Part shown: positions 48,674-60,600 of the stretch, piece by piece
How the letters are laid out: the number at the start of each line of letters is the position of its first letter
Position numbering within the stretch: the stretch's first letter is position 1
Made by a program: the position numbers and the translations under genes
Assembly: GCF_964204865.1 (NCBI RefSeq)
Contig: NC_135252.1
Span: 4,092,001 to 4,156,000 of the forward strand
DNA: 64,000 nucleotides
Direction of reading: 5' to 3'
Origin: Styela clava
Taxonomy: Eukaryota; Chordata; Ascidiacea; Stolidobranchia; Styelidae
The notes under the pieces: model-generated
Databases searched by the model: none
Seen by the model: the letters and a program-made list of their open reading frames with translations, nothing else
Told to the model about the DNA's origin: nothing

Positions 48674-50007
48674 ATATTGCATATTCTACGAAGATGGCGG
48701 TTAGGACCTTTTTATACATCCATTATATCCATCCATGTTTTTTTCAGCATTTACATCTCATAAGTTGCGCGTTTTACTTAATACCACTTTTGTACGCATT
48801 AAAAAAAACGAAAGAAGACAATTCCAGTTTTGGATTTAACCCTTATTATTCAAATTGGTTATTGTCGTAATTGACATGGTTTTCAAATTCCAACAACAGG
48901 AACCTCAGTAACATGTCTTTTGCGTTTTTCGGCAAACTTCTCACGTTACTCGTTTTTTGTGGTATATATATATATTAGTTATTACCTATTATCGAATTTA
49001 AGCCGAAGATAGTTGCTAACTTTTCAGCAAAACGATCAAAGAGAGTCGCATGTTGACAGCAAACACATATTCATTCAAACATATTTAATCCAAATGATTA
49101 AATTAAAAGTAACAAGGGAAATTTTGATTATCATCATTGACGCATTTTGGTGCAAAGTTTAATCTCTATTTTGGGTGGTGACTCACAACGAATAGCATTC
49201 ACATATATATTTGACAAAAGTTGTATACCGACGCACCTATTTGGTAATATATACAAAAAAAAATAAAACTGAAGCACATCAGAAACTATTGACAAAAATA
49301 TATTCACAAAGCCGAACCATGCATAAGTAGTATAACTAGTACCAACATAGTGAAAAAGGGTTGATTTTTTCTTTTGGTGGGCTATCGATGGAACTACTTT
49401 ATACAGATATTATTTTCAATACCTGATTGCATCTCTTCCTTAGGGGGAGTCAATGCTTTTTTTCAATTTCCGTGTTTATACTTCCGAAATGCTCCAAAAC
49501 GCACATTTCTTTTGTTGACATTGTCACAATAGTATTCAAAAAAATTCAAATAAGTGTTTCGATGAACAAAGTCAATTTATAATAATGAAATCTGACACCG
49601 CGTTTCCATGAATTCGTGTTATAATTTTCGGAATCTGTTTAATTCAGGATTATAATGCACAATCATCGGCAACGACTCCTAACAAACTGCCTCTTTTCAA
49701 GTTATTTACTTAGGCTGGCATGTCCGTAACTGATTGTTGATTGTTGCAATATTTCATTTGATTTATACTGGTTGTAGGGATAAGTGTTGCCGTTAACGGT
49801 ATTTGAAGACAAATAAGTTATTTTTTGGTGTGGAATATATGACCTGATATTGTTAGGACTAACATGATCAAAAAACTAATTAGGATGTTTGAACCAATAA
49901 GTTTGAACAATTGTTCATAATGATAGGGTCTGAGTTCAGACATTGAGCCCATGTCGCGGAATTTGCCAATTACCTCGAACATTTCCTTTCCAGAAAATTC
50001 GAAATCT
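48674..50007 (+). other. Non-coding part of the left duplication arm
   Basis: Mirror of 55620-56975 on the other arm, including a long stretch around 49400-49700 with matching ACATTGTCACAATAGTATTC-like text. Nothing coding. A short AT tract lies at about 48962-48975. Confidence 0.6.
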
Positions 50008-50885
50008 TCGGATTTCTTCAGTCAGACATTGTCTCAGGAATGTGGGGGGAAAAGAAAAATAATCCGAAAATGACATACGAAAAACTGAGCAGAGCTAAAG
50101 GGTATGTTACTTGCCCGAAAGGTGTTGTAAAATGTTCTGTTTCATTTTATGTCAAACAAAAATGATTATGTGACAATTTTATTAACAGTTCTTGAAATCT
50201 TGGATATTTTAGGTCTTTAGGGGATATAATTCGGTCTAGTATCTGAACGAAATCGGCATGACAGAGTAATTTTTATTTTAAGTTACTACTACAAGCGTGG
50301 TACTCTGGAAAGAGTTGATGGACGACAGCTCGTGTATTAATTTGGCTCCCACGCTCATGGCTTTTAGCAAATTGGCGAATCCAATAAAACGCAGAAGTCG
50401 GATCAAAACATTCTGGAGACGGTTAAAGTAAAACCAAAAAAGGGTTCAAGAAATATTTCACTGCAAAGCCAAAAAAAACAGCATGACCACATCGCTTCGA
50501 AGACCAGCAAATTGTAAAATTTCCGTTACGATGTCAGATAAGATGTTGCCGGATTCGCGAAAAAGGCGACGTTGTTCCAGCGACTAAAGGCACCAAAATA
50601 GGTCAACGATAGACGTCGCTGTTAATTAAAGCAAAGTCGACAGAAACTCAAACCATGCCGAGTCTGATCGAACAAATAGTAAAGAGTAAACAAGAATGTG
50701 GGAAAATGATGGAAGTCAAACCAAAATTCTTCAAGAGTACACCGTCACCGCAAGCAGAGCCTACTTTGTGCAATGTAAAGAAGACGGAGTTTCACTTGCC
50801 CCAACAGATCAGCAACTCGCCTAGCAAGCTTCCAAGGGAGGCCTTATTAGGCAAGCATTACAGAATCGCCACTGTCGCAACCTAA
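50008..50885 (+). pseudogene. Dead copy of the ETS-domain exons
   Basis: Copy of the last two exons of the ETS gene at 54545-55599. The first part (about 50008-50099) keeps FLQSDIVSGMWGEKKNNPKM and TYEKLSRA, but its left half is deleted: the segment with IHLWEFIRD is absent. The second part (50282-50885) starts YYYKRGTLERVDGRQLVY and then hits a stop where the working copy reads KFG. Downstream, fragments such as [19 protein letters not shown] and [20 protein letters not shown] match the working tail. It cannot encode an ETS domain. Confidence 0.9.
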
Positions 50886-51834
50886 AAGTATTGTAAACAA
50901 TAATGAAAAAAAAAATTCGGCTTGTCATCAATTATAAACAAAACATTGATACTATTAAACATACAAAGCGTCCCGTTTCATAAGCTTCACGAGAAAACTA
51001 CAGTTCTTTCCGGAGTAGAAATTTCAGACAATTTGGCCATATGCTTCATTTGTTTGTATAATCATCCGGTATGCGGTATGTTATTTCATGAAAATTTGTT
51101 TAATGCAGGTTTGTGAGCTCAACTACCTAAGCCTTTTTCTCATGTCTGTACTTGATGATTTTAGAATCAATATTCATTCACAGCTTTTGAACAAAGCAAC
51201 TTATGTTGCTTTTTAGTGTATAAAGGCCCTGTGTGATAACTGGTCACTGGTCCAATGAGAACGGTTCTTGTGAGGTATATTTTTTGCTCATATTGTGTCG
51301 AGAAATATTTTCATGAGAAATATTGCACAGAAAAATATTTTTTGCCTGGAATATTACTCCTTTGTGCGACTAGCCTAATTTGTACAAAATATCGCCGCCA
51401 GCGATTTGAGCATCAACAACCCCAAGAACTTTGCAAGATGATGTTTGCTCGCTGACCTAATTACCTTCAAATAATCTAAATGCAACCTTTTTTGACTATC
51501 CAATACCATTGGAAGATTTTAATTAAGTCTTAGCATTAATCATCTTGAGAATAAATTTCATGCGTATGGTCGTAGTAAGTAATCAGGGCATTCATAAACC
51601 ATTCTTTCTAAAACACATACGACCAAATAATTTAGTAGTATCTCATACAGACTTGCTGAAATAAGATTAGGGAACAATCCCGCTTACTTTCAATTTGAAA
51701 AACACTATCTGTATTCTGCAGTATTATTTCACTTGAAGAAAGTTCCCTACCTTTAAATACTTGGTCTGCCTTTTATGTCGTTTACTATAGTAAAACTAAC
51801 TAGACATGCCATAGTACGCTTTAAACACGTAACC

Positions 51835-52533
51835 CAGGGGTCGGCAACCTGCGGGCCAGAGGGGAGTAGAAAAATACGACCCGCAACGCTTCACTGGTTT
51901 ATAGCGACGAAACGGCTGTTTTCACGATTATACGTCTCCAAGTAACATGATTTATTGCGAGACACGTGTAGACTAAATTATAATATAACCTAACAATTTA
52001 GTGAACAGCTACTCGTTTAATTAGCTTACAATTTAATTATAATTAGACAAATGGCAACAAAACGCAGAAAAGTTGATGCTGAGTGCAGCGGGTTCAATGA
52101 CGCAGAAAATACTCAATGCAATGAGAAAATAAAATTCATAATTTATTCGAGAGATATATCACTGCTTGATTTTCATAAAGAGTATCTTCTTGAAGGAAAA
52201 CTCTCTCCAAATCTGACAAACTATGCAAAAGTGATGTCCATTTAGAAAACGTTTTAATCTTGACATGCCGCCTGATGTCGGAGAGTTAACAAGCGTGATG
52301 CAACAAAAAGTGTCACATTGAATGTCATTTGAATTTTTTTCATCTATTAAGACGACTAAGTTGAGTTCACTAGTTGTCGCAGTCTTCTTAATTTCAACTT
52401 CTGATCTGTGTGAAAAAAATTGTGCTTCATAGGGCATCTGTTCGGTTTTTAACTTTCTAAAAAATATGTGTCAAGACTTGCAACCCTTAATTTTGGCCCG
52501 CGAGCGACAAAAGATTGCAGACCCTTGAGTCGT
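51835..52533 (+). mobile_element. Non-autonomous hAT with transposase N-terminus remnant
   Basis: The left end is CAGGGGTCGGCAACCTGCGG; the right end is GGCCCGCGAGCGACAAAAG then GCAGACCCTTG. ACGTAACC flanks both sides (51827-51834, 52534-52541), with six extra bases after CCCTTG on the right. A short frame at 52051 (MATKRRKVDAECSGFND) looks like the N-terminus of a GTF2IRD2/SCAND3-like hAT transposase. A truncated relative is at 32264-32698. Confidence 0.82.
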
Positions 52534-52853
52534 ACGTAACCTGTCATAGCAGTGTGGTGCACTTGCAATTACATCAACTTGATATGAAAAATACATATCG
52601 GGGACCATAGAGAAGAACTCTAAATTACCCAAGTTTACTTTAGGCAGGTATGGGCATCATTTAAATCATTAGTTGTAAATAATATACATTAAAACATATT
52701 ATGTAAAAAAAATCTAAAAAGCTGCACTTTGGCTAAATTTCAGCGTATCACATCAAAACACAAATTATTGCATAGCCAGATTCTGTTTATTTCAATATCA
52801 AACATATTAAATATAAAGTTGAAGTAATAAAAAGAAATTTATATACAGTTCCA

Positions 52854-52856
<3 letters not shown>

Positions 52857-52901
<45 letters not shown>
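52857..52901. repeat. AT dinucleotide tract
   Basis: About 22 uninterrupted TA units in the spacer of the inverted duplication. It is prone to cruciform formation and to length change. Confidence 0.95.
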
Positions 52902-52903
<2 letters not shown>

Positions 52904-54169
52904 CGAATTACTGCTTTTTCGATAATGTTCGAAAAAATCTTAAGAGACAATGATGTTAAGTGAAATATAACACATAATTTTATACTACTGTATAAAGTGT
53001 ATACTAACGCTGTTATCAATATTTACACAGTAGAGGAACTAACTGCTACTGAAGAAAGAAGGGGGAAACGAACATAATTTCAACCAATTCGCTACCCTGT
53101 CAAGTAGGATACAAATGGTCGACATTGCAATACAGTTTCATTGTTATCCATATGTCCATTGTCAACTTGAAATGGTAGCATGTTTTGCCAAAATGTCTAT
53201 GCAAAAAAGCTTCATCATAATACAAAAAATAAGTTGGATTTGGATAAATTTACCATCATTCTGGAATCAATCCGAATAAACGTGTTGTGTTATTAACCAT
53301 GGATCCCTTGGTACAAATAAGTTTTTATATTACACACGAATTACAATATAAAATCATACCTTGGAACATATTAAGTATTCATTTTTGTCTCGTTTTCACG
53401 AAGTGAAAAACTATACCCTGAACTAGTATTTTGTTAAAAAAGGGCGCAAGTAAATGAAAATGGAGCTTAATCGCAGGTTGAAAAGTACGGTCTAGGAAAA
53501 TCCACATTATTTTTCAGTCACAAAATATATATGTTCAATACTGATTACAAATCGACATATTTATATTAATTTATTTAGATATTCGTTAGTTATTCGTGTC
53601 GTTTACAAGATGAATTCTAAACTAATAATTCCACATAATGAATCGGAGATAAATTTTGTAAAATTCTTGCCATTAACAGAGTACATGTCATAAATTAGGT
53701 CCGCTTCTGCACAGGTATGAAAAACAGCATCGAAGAATTTTATCCATAAGGTATCTGGTAAATATGCAGTTCAAGGACCAAGTGTATTAAAAATAAATAC
53801 AAAAAGAGGGCATTTAACGATAGAACAAAGTCGTGAAATATTATTTATTTTACTAAAACTTATATTTATGTCAGTAAATAAAAAAATATCATAAGACGTA
53901 AAAGTGTAATTTGTAATACTCTCTCTAATAGATTAATAGTTGCCTCATTTATTTACATGGAAAATAGGAAACGGATCGTGTGGTCAAAGTTGCCTGGAAA
54001 AGCTAGAAAGGCTGTTGAGTGTTGAAAATTAAGGTAATCGCCAACTCACATCACGATATAATTGGGTATTTTTATTTTCATGATTGGAAGAAATCTCCGA
54101 CAACTATTGGATATTCTTAATATGCGTTTATTTATTGCACACTCAAGCCACAGCTTATAATTACACGGC

Positions 54170-57100
54170 GTCTTTATACGCTAAAAAGTAACATTAGTTT
54201 CTTCGTTCGAAAGCTGTGAATGAATATTGATTCTGAAATCATGGAGTACAGACATGAGAAATAGACTTAGGTAGTTAAGCTCACAAACCTGCATTAAACA
54301 ATTTTCATAAAATAACATACCGGCATGCCGGATGATTATTCAAACTACAACTGATTGAATAACAATGAAGCATATGGCCAAATTGTCAGAAATTTCTACT
54401 CCGGAAAGAACTGTATTTTTTCGTGAAGCTTATTAATCGGGTCGCTTTGTATGTTCAATAGTACCAATGATATGTTTATAATTGATGATAAAACCGCTTT
54501 TTTGTTGTGTTAAGTTAGGTTTTTCATCATTTTTTGCAATACTTTTAGGTTGCGACAGTGGCGATTTTGTAATGCTTGCCTAATAAGACTTCAGCACTTG
54601 GAAGTTTGCTAGGTGAATTGCTGATCTGTTGATCGTTAGACCATTTCAATGCTTCTGGTGACGGCACAAGTGAAACTTTGTCTTCTTTACATTGTCGCTC
54701 CTTCTTTTCTGCTGGTTGCACCTGTCGAGCGACGTAAACGATACACGAAGTAGGTTCTGCTTGTGGCGACGGTGTACTCTTGAACGATTCTGGTTTGACT
54801 TCCATCATTTTCTCACATTCTTTTTTAACTTTTACTATTTGTTCGATCAGACTCGGCATGGTTTGGGTTTCTGTCGATTTTGCTTTAACAGCAACGTCTA
54901 TCGTTGACTTATTTTGACGCGTTTGGTCGCTGGAACAACGACGCCTTTTTCGCGAATCAGGCAACACATTATCTGACATCGTAACGGAAATTTTACAATT
55001 TGCTGGTCTTCGAAGCGATGTGGTTAGACTGTTTTTTTGACTTTGTAGTGGATTATTTCTTGGACCTTTTTCTGGTTTTACTTTGACCTCCTCTTGAATA
55101 TTTTGATCCGGTTCCTGCGTTTCATTGGATTCGCCAATTTGCTGCCAGCCATGAGCGTTGGGACCAAATTTATACACGAGCCGTCGTCCATCAACTCTTT
55201 CCAGAATACCACGGTTGTAGTAGTACCTTAAAATGAAAATAACTCTGTCATGCCGATTTCGTTTAAATACTAGATAGATTTATATCTCCTAAAATACCCA
55301 AGATTCCACGAATTGTTAATAAAGTTGTCATATAATAATTTTTGTTATACATGAAATGAAATCTAAATAAAGAACATTTTACAACAATTTCTGGCAAGCA
55401 ACATACCTCATAGCTCTGCTCAGTTTTTCGTATGTCATTTTCGGATTATTTTTCTTTTTGCCCCACATTCCTGCAACAATGTCTGACTGAACAAATCTGA
55501 AAATTCCAGATTTTCTGTCCTCCCACTTGATCAGACTCGGACAATACGTTTGATCGAGTAGTGTATCTCGGATGAATTCCCATAAGTGAATACTTTTTCC
55601 TGCAAAATAAATTGAATAATGTGAGAAATGTTCGAGGTAATTGGCTAAATTCCGCGACATGGGCTCAATGCCTGAACTCCGAATTCCTTACCTTTTTTAG
55701 ACTCAAACCCTATCTTGATGAACAATTGTTCAAACTTATTGATTCAAAGATCCTAATAAGTTTTTTGCTAATTTTAGCCTTTACGATATCAGGTCATATA
55801 ATTCCGCACCAAAAAAGTACTTATTTGTCTTTAAATACCGTTAACGACAACACCACCCTACAACCAGTATAATTTGAATTGGAAAATTCGTTTCTCTACT
55901 TTACAGCAATTGCTATCTGAAATTATGAAAACCGATTGAAGCCGGGTGTTATACCGATATAAGTGTAGCAACAATCGGTTACGGACATGCCAGCCTAAGT
56001 AAATAACTCGAAAAGAGGCAGTTTTCAGTAGTCGTTGCCGATGATTATGCATTATAGCCTAATCCGGAATTGAACAGATTCCGAAAATTATAACTCGAAT
56101 TCATGAAGACGTGGTGTCAGATTTCAATATTATAAATTGACTTTGTTCACCAAAACACTCGTTTGAATATTTCTGATTACTATTGTGACAATGTCAACAA
56201 AAGAAACGTGTGTTTTGGGGCATTTCGGAAATATAAACACGGAAATTGAAAAAAAAAACATTGACTCCCCCTAAGGATGAGTTGCAATTTTCAATGCAAA
56301 AAAATAATATCCATCGATAGCCCGCCAAAAGAAATATCAACCCTTTCTCACTATGTTGGTACCAGTTATACTACTTATGCATGATTCGGCTTTGTGAATA
56401 TATTTTGCCAATAAGTTTCTGATTTGCCTCAGTTTGATTTTTCTGTATATATTACTTATTAGGTGCGTCGATATACAACTTTCGTTAAATAAATTGTGAA
56501 TGCGATTCGTTGTGAGTCACCGCCCAAAATAGAGATAAAACTTTGCACCAAAATGCGTCAATCAGAGATAAATAAAATTTCCCTTGTTACTTTTCATTTA
56601 ATCATAAAGTTTGGTTGAATATGTGTTGGCTGGCAACATGTGACTCAGGTTGAGCGTTTTGTGTAAAGTTAACAACTATCTTCGGTTTAAATTCGATTGA
56701 TAGGTAATAATTGATATATACCATAAAAACGAGTCACGTGAGATGTTGGCCGAAAAACGCAAATGACATGTTACTGAGGTTTCTGTTGATGAAATTTAAA
56801 AGAGGATAGTAAATTATGACAATACCCTATGTCAATAATAAGGGTTATTTTCAAAATTGGAATTGCCTTATTTCGGCTTTTTATTGGGGGTAATAAGTAA
56901 AAAGCGCAACCTAAGAGATGTAAATGCTGAAAATGTCCATCGTTATACCCGGAGTTAACTGTTCCAGTAGGGAGGGATGTATAACAAGATCCCAAGCGAC
57001 AATAGTATAATTCAATATTAAGTGATTATTGTTTAGTGTAATTTTGCATTTTATTGAGCGCAATATATAAAAATACGGTCTATTTCTCATTTTGCCGAAC

Positions 57101-57690
57101 ACAGTAACCACATTATTGAAATACTAACTAAAATAAGACGTTATGCATAAACAATAACTCAATACAGCCGAATAACTACCCCAGGCCTTCTAAGAGTATA
57201 TTACAAATATTCAAAATCAGCGAGTGTGAGCGTGAATGGTGATTACATTTATAATCAAACAAAGACAAACCCAAAGTAAAGAATAAACATATATTAATTG
57301 CTATAAAGTGAACCAATTACAGCCAATGGAAAGGCTATGGATGTATAATTGTAGCCACCTACCTGGATGTGTTGTGCAATTTAGGCATGATATGAATAAT
57401 GTAAACGTGAACTATAACCTACACCTATTACTAAGAGTCATTTCATTTTAAATGGCGCAACGTGAACCACCTCAACATTAAATTCCCTTGATTACTTTTC
57501 AATGTCATTTAAATTCTTGCTCCCGTTCATCGAATTGGTGCATTATATATATATATATGCATTGTAACCATAATTCTAATGGCGCTTTAATATTCATGCA
57601 TGTCACGTTTTTGAACTTAATCGTATCGACAATATAATATAATAAACTCAACGATCATTATCGTTGGTAAAAATGATCATCTGTAATGAG
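54170..57690 (-). repeat. Right arm of large inverted duplication
   Basis: Reverse-complement partner of 45938-51235, and the arm with the working ETS exons (54545-55599). Relative to the other arm it has about 300 bp of extra sequence near 57240-57545, and it lacks the hAT and pogo-like insertions. The ETS exons are open here and broken in the other arm, so this is the ancestral copy or the one under selection. Confidence 0.9.
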
Positions 57691-60600
57691 GAAACAATAT
57701 TGGTCTTATTTTTAATAGGATCTGGGTGCTCCATGCTTGGCTTGGTTTAAAATAGAATGTATCTCAGAGATTCTCAAGCAAAACATGCGTTTCAAGTCAT
57801 TCACTGGCATTTTCGCACACTAACACAAGACTCTTAAACTACTCAGAATTGCTATCTTTACTTATACAGCAGGGCTTCCCAAACTAGGGGCCAAAGTACT
57901 GTATCTATTCTACAGTACACAAAGTACCGAGATTCCGAGTGAATATACATCATCATACCGTGTTTTCCCGAAAATAAGACATTGTCTTCAATTTTCTTTC
58001 GAACACTGGGGCTCATTTTTGGGGGATGTAGAGAATAACGAGATTTTTTTAATATACAAAATATGAATACCGAAATATATAAATAATATGATCAAATATG
58101 ATACCAACTTAATAACACGTTTTCATTTAAAATAGCTGCTACATATAGATTATTAACCATTCAAAAAGTAAATTTCTTTCTATCGACTAGGACTCAGTGG
58201 TTTTCGAACTTCATTGTATTGTGACGCCCTCCAGAAATAAGCTCAAGTTGCGACTTCCCGTGAAACATACCGTACGTATTGATACATTTCAATATAATAC
58301 CTTTTTTGCAATGAGTTTTATATAAGCGAACAAACAAAACCTAACAACAGTCAGTGAAATCACATTTATGGTATCACATGATAGAAAAGCCTGCTCTATA
58401 TAAATACGAAATCGCAAAGGAGATGGGGTGCGCAACGCTTTTTAAACCAAGGAAAAATATTCGTTATCTACAGAAAACCAAATTTTCAGAATTAAACTTA
58501 TTTATTATAACACCATCACGAAATTTTTCGACGCCCTAGCAGAATTGAAACTTCCACGGGATTAGGTGAACAAATTGCGCTATCGACGAAGTCTTTTTTC
58601 AAGGCGAGCGCTTGAATTAAAATCATTTTTAAAAGTCAGGCTTGGACTTATTTTGGGGGAAACACGGTAGAATCATCGCGCTTGCATAACAATGCATATT
58701 CTGATCGTTTGAACCGATTTGCGTGCTTGCATAACAATGCCGGCTTTAAACGCTAAGCTAGCGGCTCCGGAAAGCGATTTGCTCAGTGTGCCTCGAAACA
58801 TATTACATATTATATTTATTCCAAATGTTTTATTGTTTCTCATTAAAGCAAATGATGTGTATATGAATCAAATTCATTTTACATTTCTATAATATTTACT
58901 TTCTGTTACGTTGTTACGTAACAGGTAAACCCTAATGCTGCAATTTCGTTGGCCGCAGTTTATTCATTTGCTGAACCGAGTTTATCGAACATGAGTGGGT
59001 TTTAAACATTTTAAAGAAAAGCTAGGCAGAGTTAAGCCTACATGTTTATAAACTTCAAAAGGCATAAAGTACATATTAACGATGACAAACTTGTGTTTTA
59101 TTTTGCGGCAGCATATTTTTTTAGTGGAGGTGCGCCACTAGCTTTTTCGTGGAGGTGCGCCACTAGCTTTTTCCTTGATGATTTAGTGCCGCTGCAAACC
59201 GCTGCTTAATGCTAAGTTTGATCAATAAGAGTGAACAATTCCGGATTAGGACCAGGTCGTCGGTGGGCAGACATCGTAATTTATCATTAGGCCTGCATAA
59301 ACAAACATCGCGCCACGGCTGAACTTGTTATGCAACAAGAAGCATTCGCACCCATTACATTGAATAATCTGAGGACAGATGTTTTTGTTATTGAGTAGCC
59401 CTTTGAACTGTTTAGCATTATTAGCGTGAACAAGGGCCGCGAAAAATTGTAATATATCAAAAGGGGCCGCGAGCTCAAAAGTTTGGGAAGCCCTGCGTAT
59501 ACAGCATCTCGCACTAGTTATATGCATACGGGTCCAACAGCCCAAAAGCATAAATGAACAATAGGTACAGCAGAACTCAATCGACGAAACACACATTCTT
59601 TGTTTTAGCCATACTATTGATCTGAGACAAAACAGTCTATATTGGTATTTATTTCATAGCACACAAAGTCAACAAGCGTGTCCGGAAAATTCGTCACATG
59701 AAAAGTTGCCGCAAGAGAATTTTGCTGTAAATCAAGTATTTTTGATAGCATAAAAAATCGCCACAAGAGCATTATGCTGTAAAACAAGTATTTGTAATAA
59801 AAACATTTAGGTTTATAGGGTTAGGGTATGCTCTTAAATAACGAATAAAAATATTTTTTGAATAAAAAGATATTTCAAAAACCTAACTGTTTTTATCACA
59901 AATACTTGTTTTACAGCAAAATGCTCTTGCGGCGATTTTTCACGCGGCGAAATTTCCTGTGGCGAATTTTTCTAGCAGCGGCAACAAGTCAGCGCATAAG
60001 CTAGGAGATAGTAAAATGAATTTTATATTTCCAGATTGCGCTCTACCATTCCAGTTGTGTTATTTTTCTGACACCATATCAAGCACGCGAAGTTAGGCTA
60101 TCGCGCTCGTTGGTAGTAAAATAAAAATAATTTTAATTTAACCGGATCCGAATAATTAATAAATATTACCTGAAGTTCTTCGCACTTTCAGATCAAACGA
60201 ATCAATGAAAGATGCATCCTGTCCATCGCATGTATGTCTTCTTGATAACCCACTCTGAAATTGTCTTTTCTTGTTCGAATGAAATCCGGTAAATCGGCGA
60301 TTTTGTATCCCGCATAAAGGATCTGAGTGTTGTTTGGTAATCAAGGCATTTGTCGGAACTGAAAAAGGATAACGTCAAAAGTAAAATGAATATCTCTACC
60401 AGAGTATAGCGCTATTGTATGGTCGTATTCATAATGAAAACTGGTAATCGCCGATCACATAAAGAATCGGATGTTTTATCTTGTGACCAAACCATTTGTA
60501 TGAACTGAATAGAAAAGTTTGCCGGACCGTGCTAACATATACTGGATGTACTGTAATGTATTATCACAATCTGTCAACTGCATGATCAAATATATAGTTA

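Larger units (their letters stand above)
45938..51235 (+). repeat. Left arm of large inverted duplication
   Basis: Reverse-complement match to 54170-57690. Landmarks: ACAGATGATCATTTTTACCA at 45940 against the complement at 57672; ATATACTCTTAGAAGG at 46114 against 57190; GCATTTACATCTC at 48749 against 56920; the ETS exon remnants at 50008-50885; TTCTCATGTCTGTACT at 51138 against 54260. Inserted later in this arm: a hAT MITE (46282-46781) and a pogo-like element (46811-48673). Confidence 0.9.
51236..54169. other. Spacer between the inverted arms
   Basis: About 2.9 kb without a gene. It contains a hAT-like element (51835-52533) and a long AT tract (52857-52901). The remaining sequence is AT-rich and shows no family signature. 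Confidence 0.6.
57870..59495. mobile_element. hAT element with nested insertions in an ETS-gene intron
   Basis: The ends are CAGGGCTTCCCAAACT and AGTTTGGGAAGCCCTG, exact complements over 16 bp. The flanks are TTATACAG and, after one extra base, GTATACAG. It contains a TA-flanked element (57958-58667) and sequence shared with 37341-38200. No complete transposase was found. Confidence 0.85.

Noticed and set aside
59246-59596. 116-codon open frame on - near the hAT right end
   Set aside because: It crosses the transposon boundary and has no recognisable domain.
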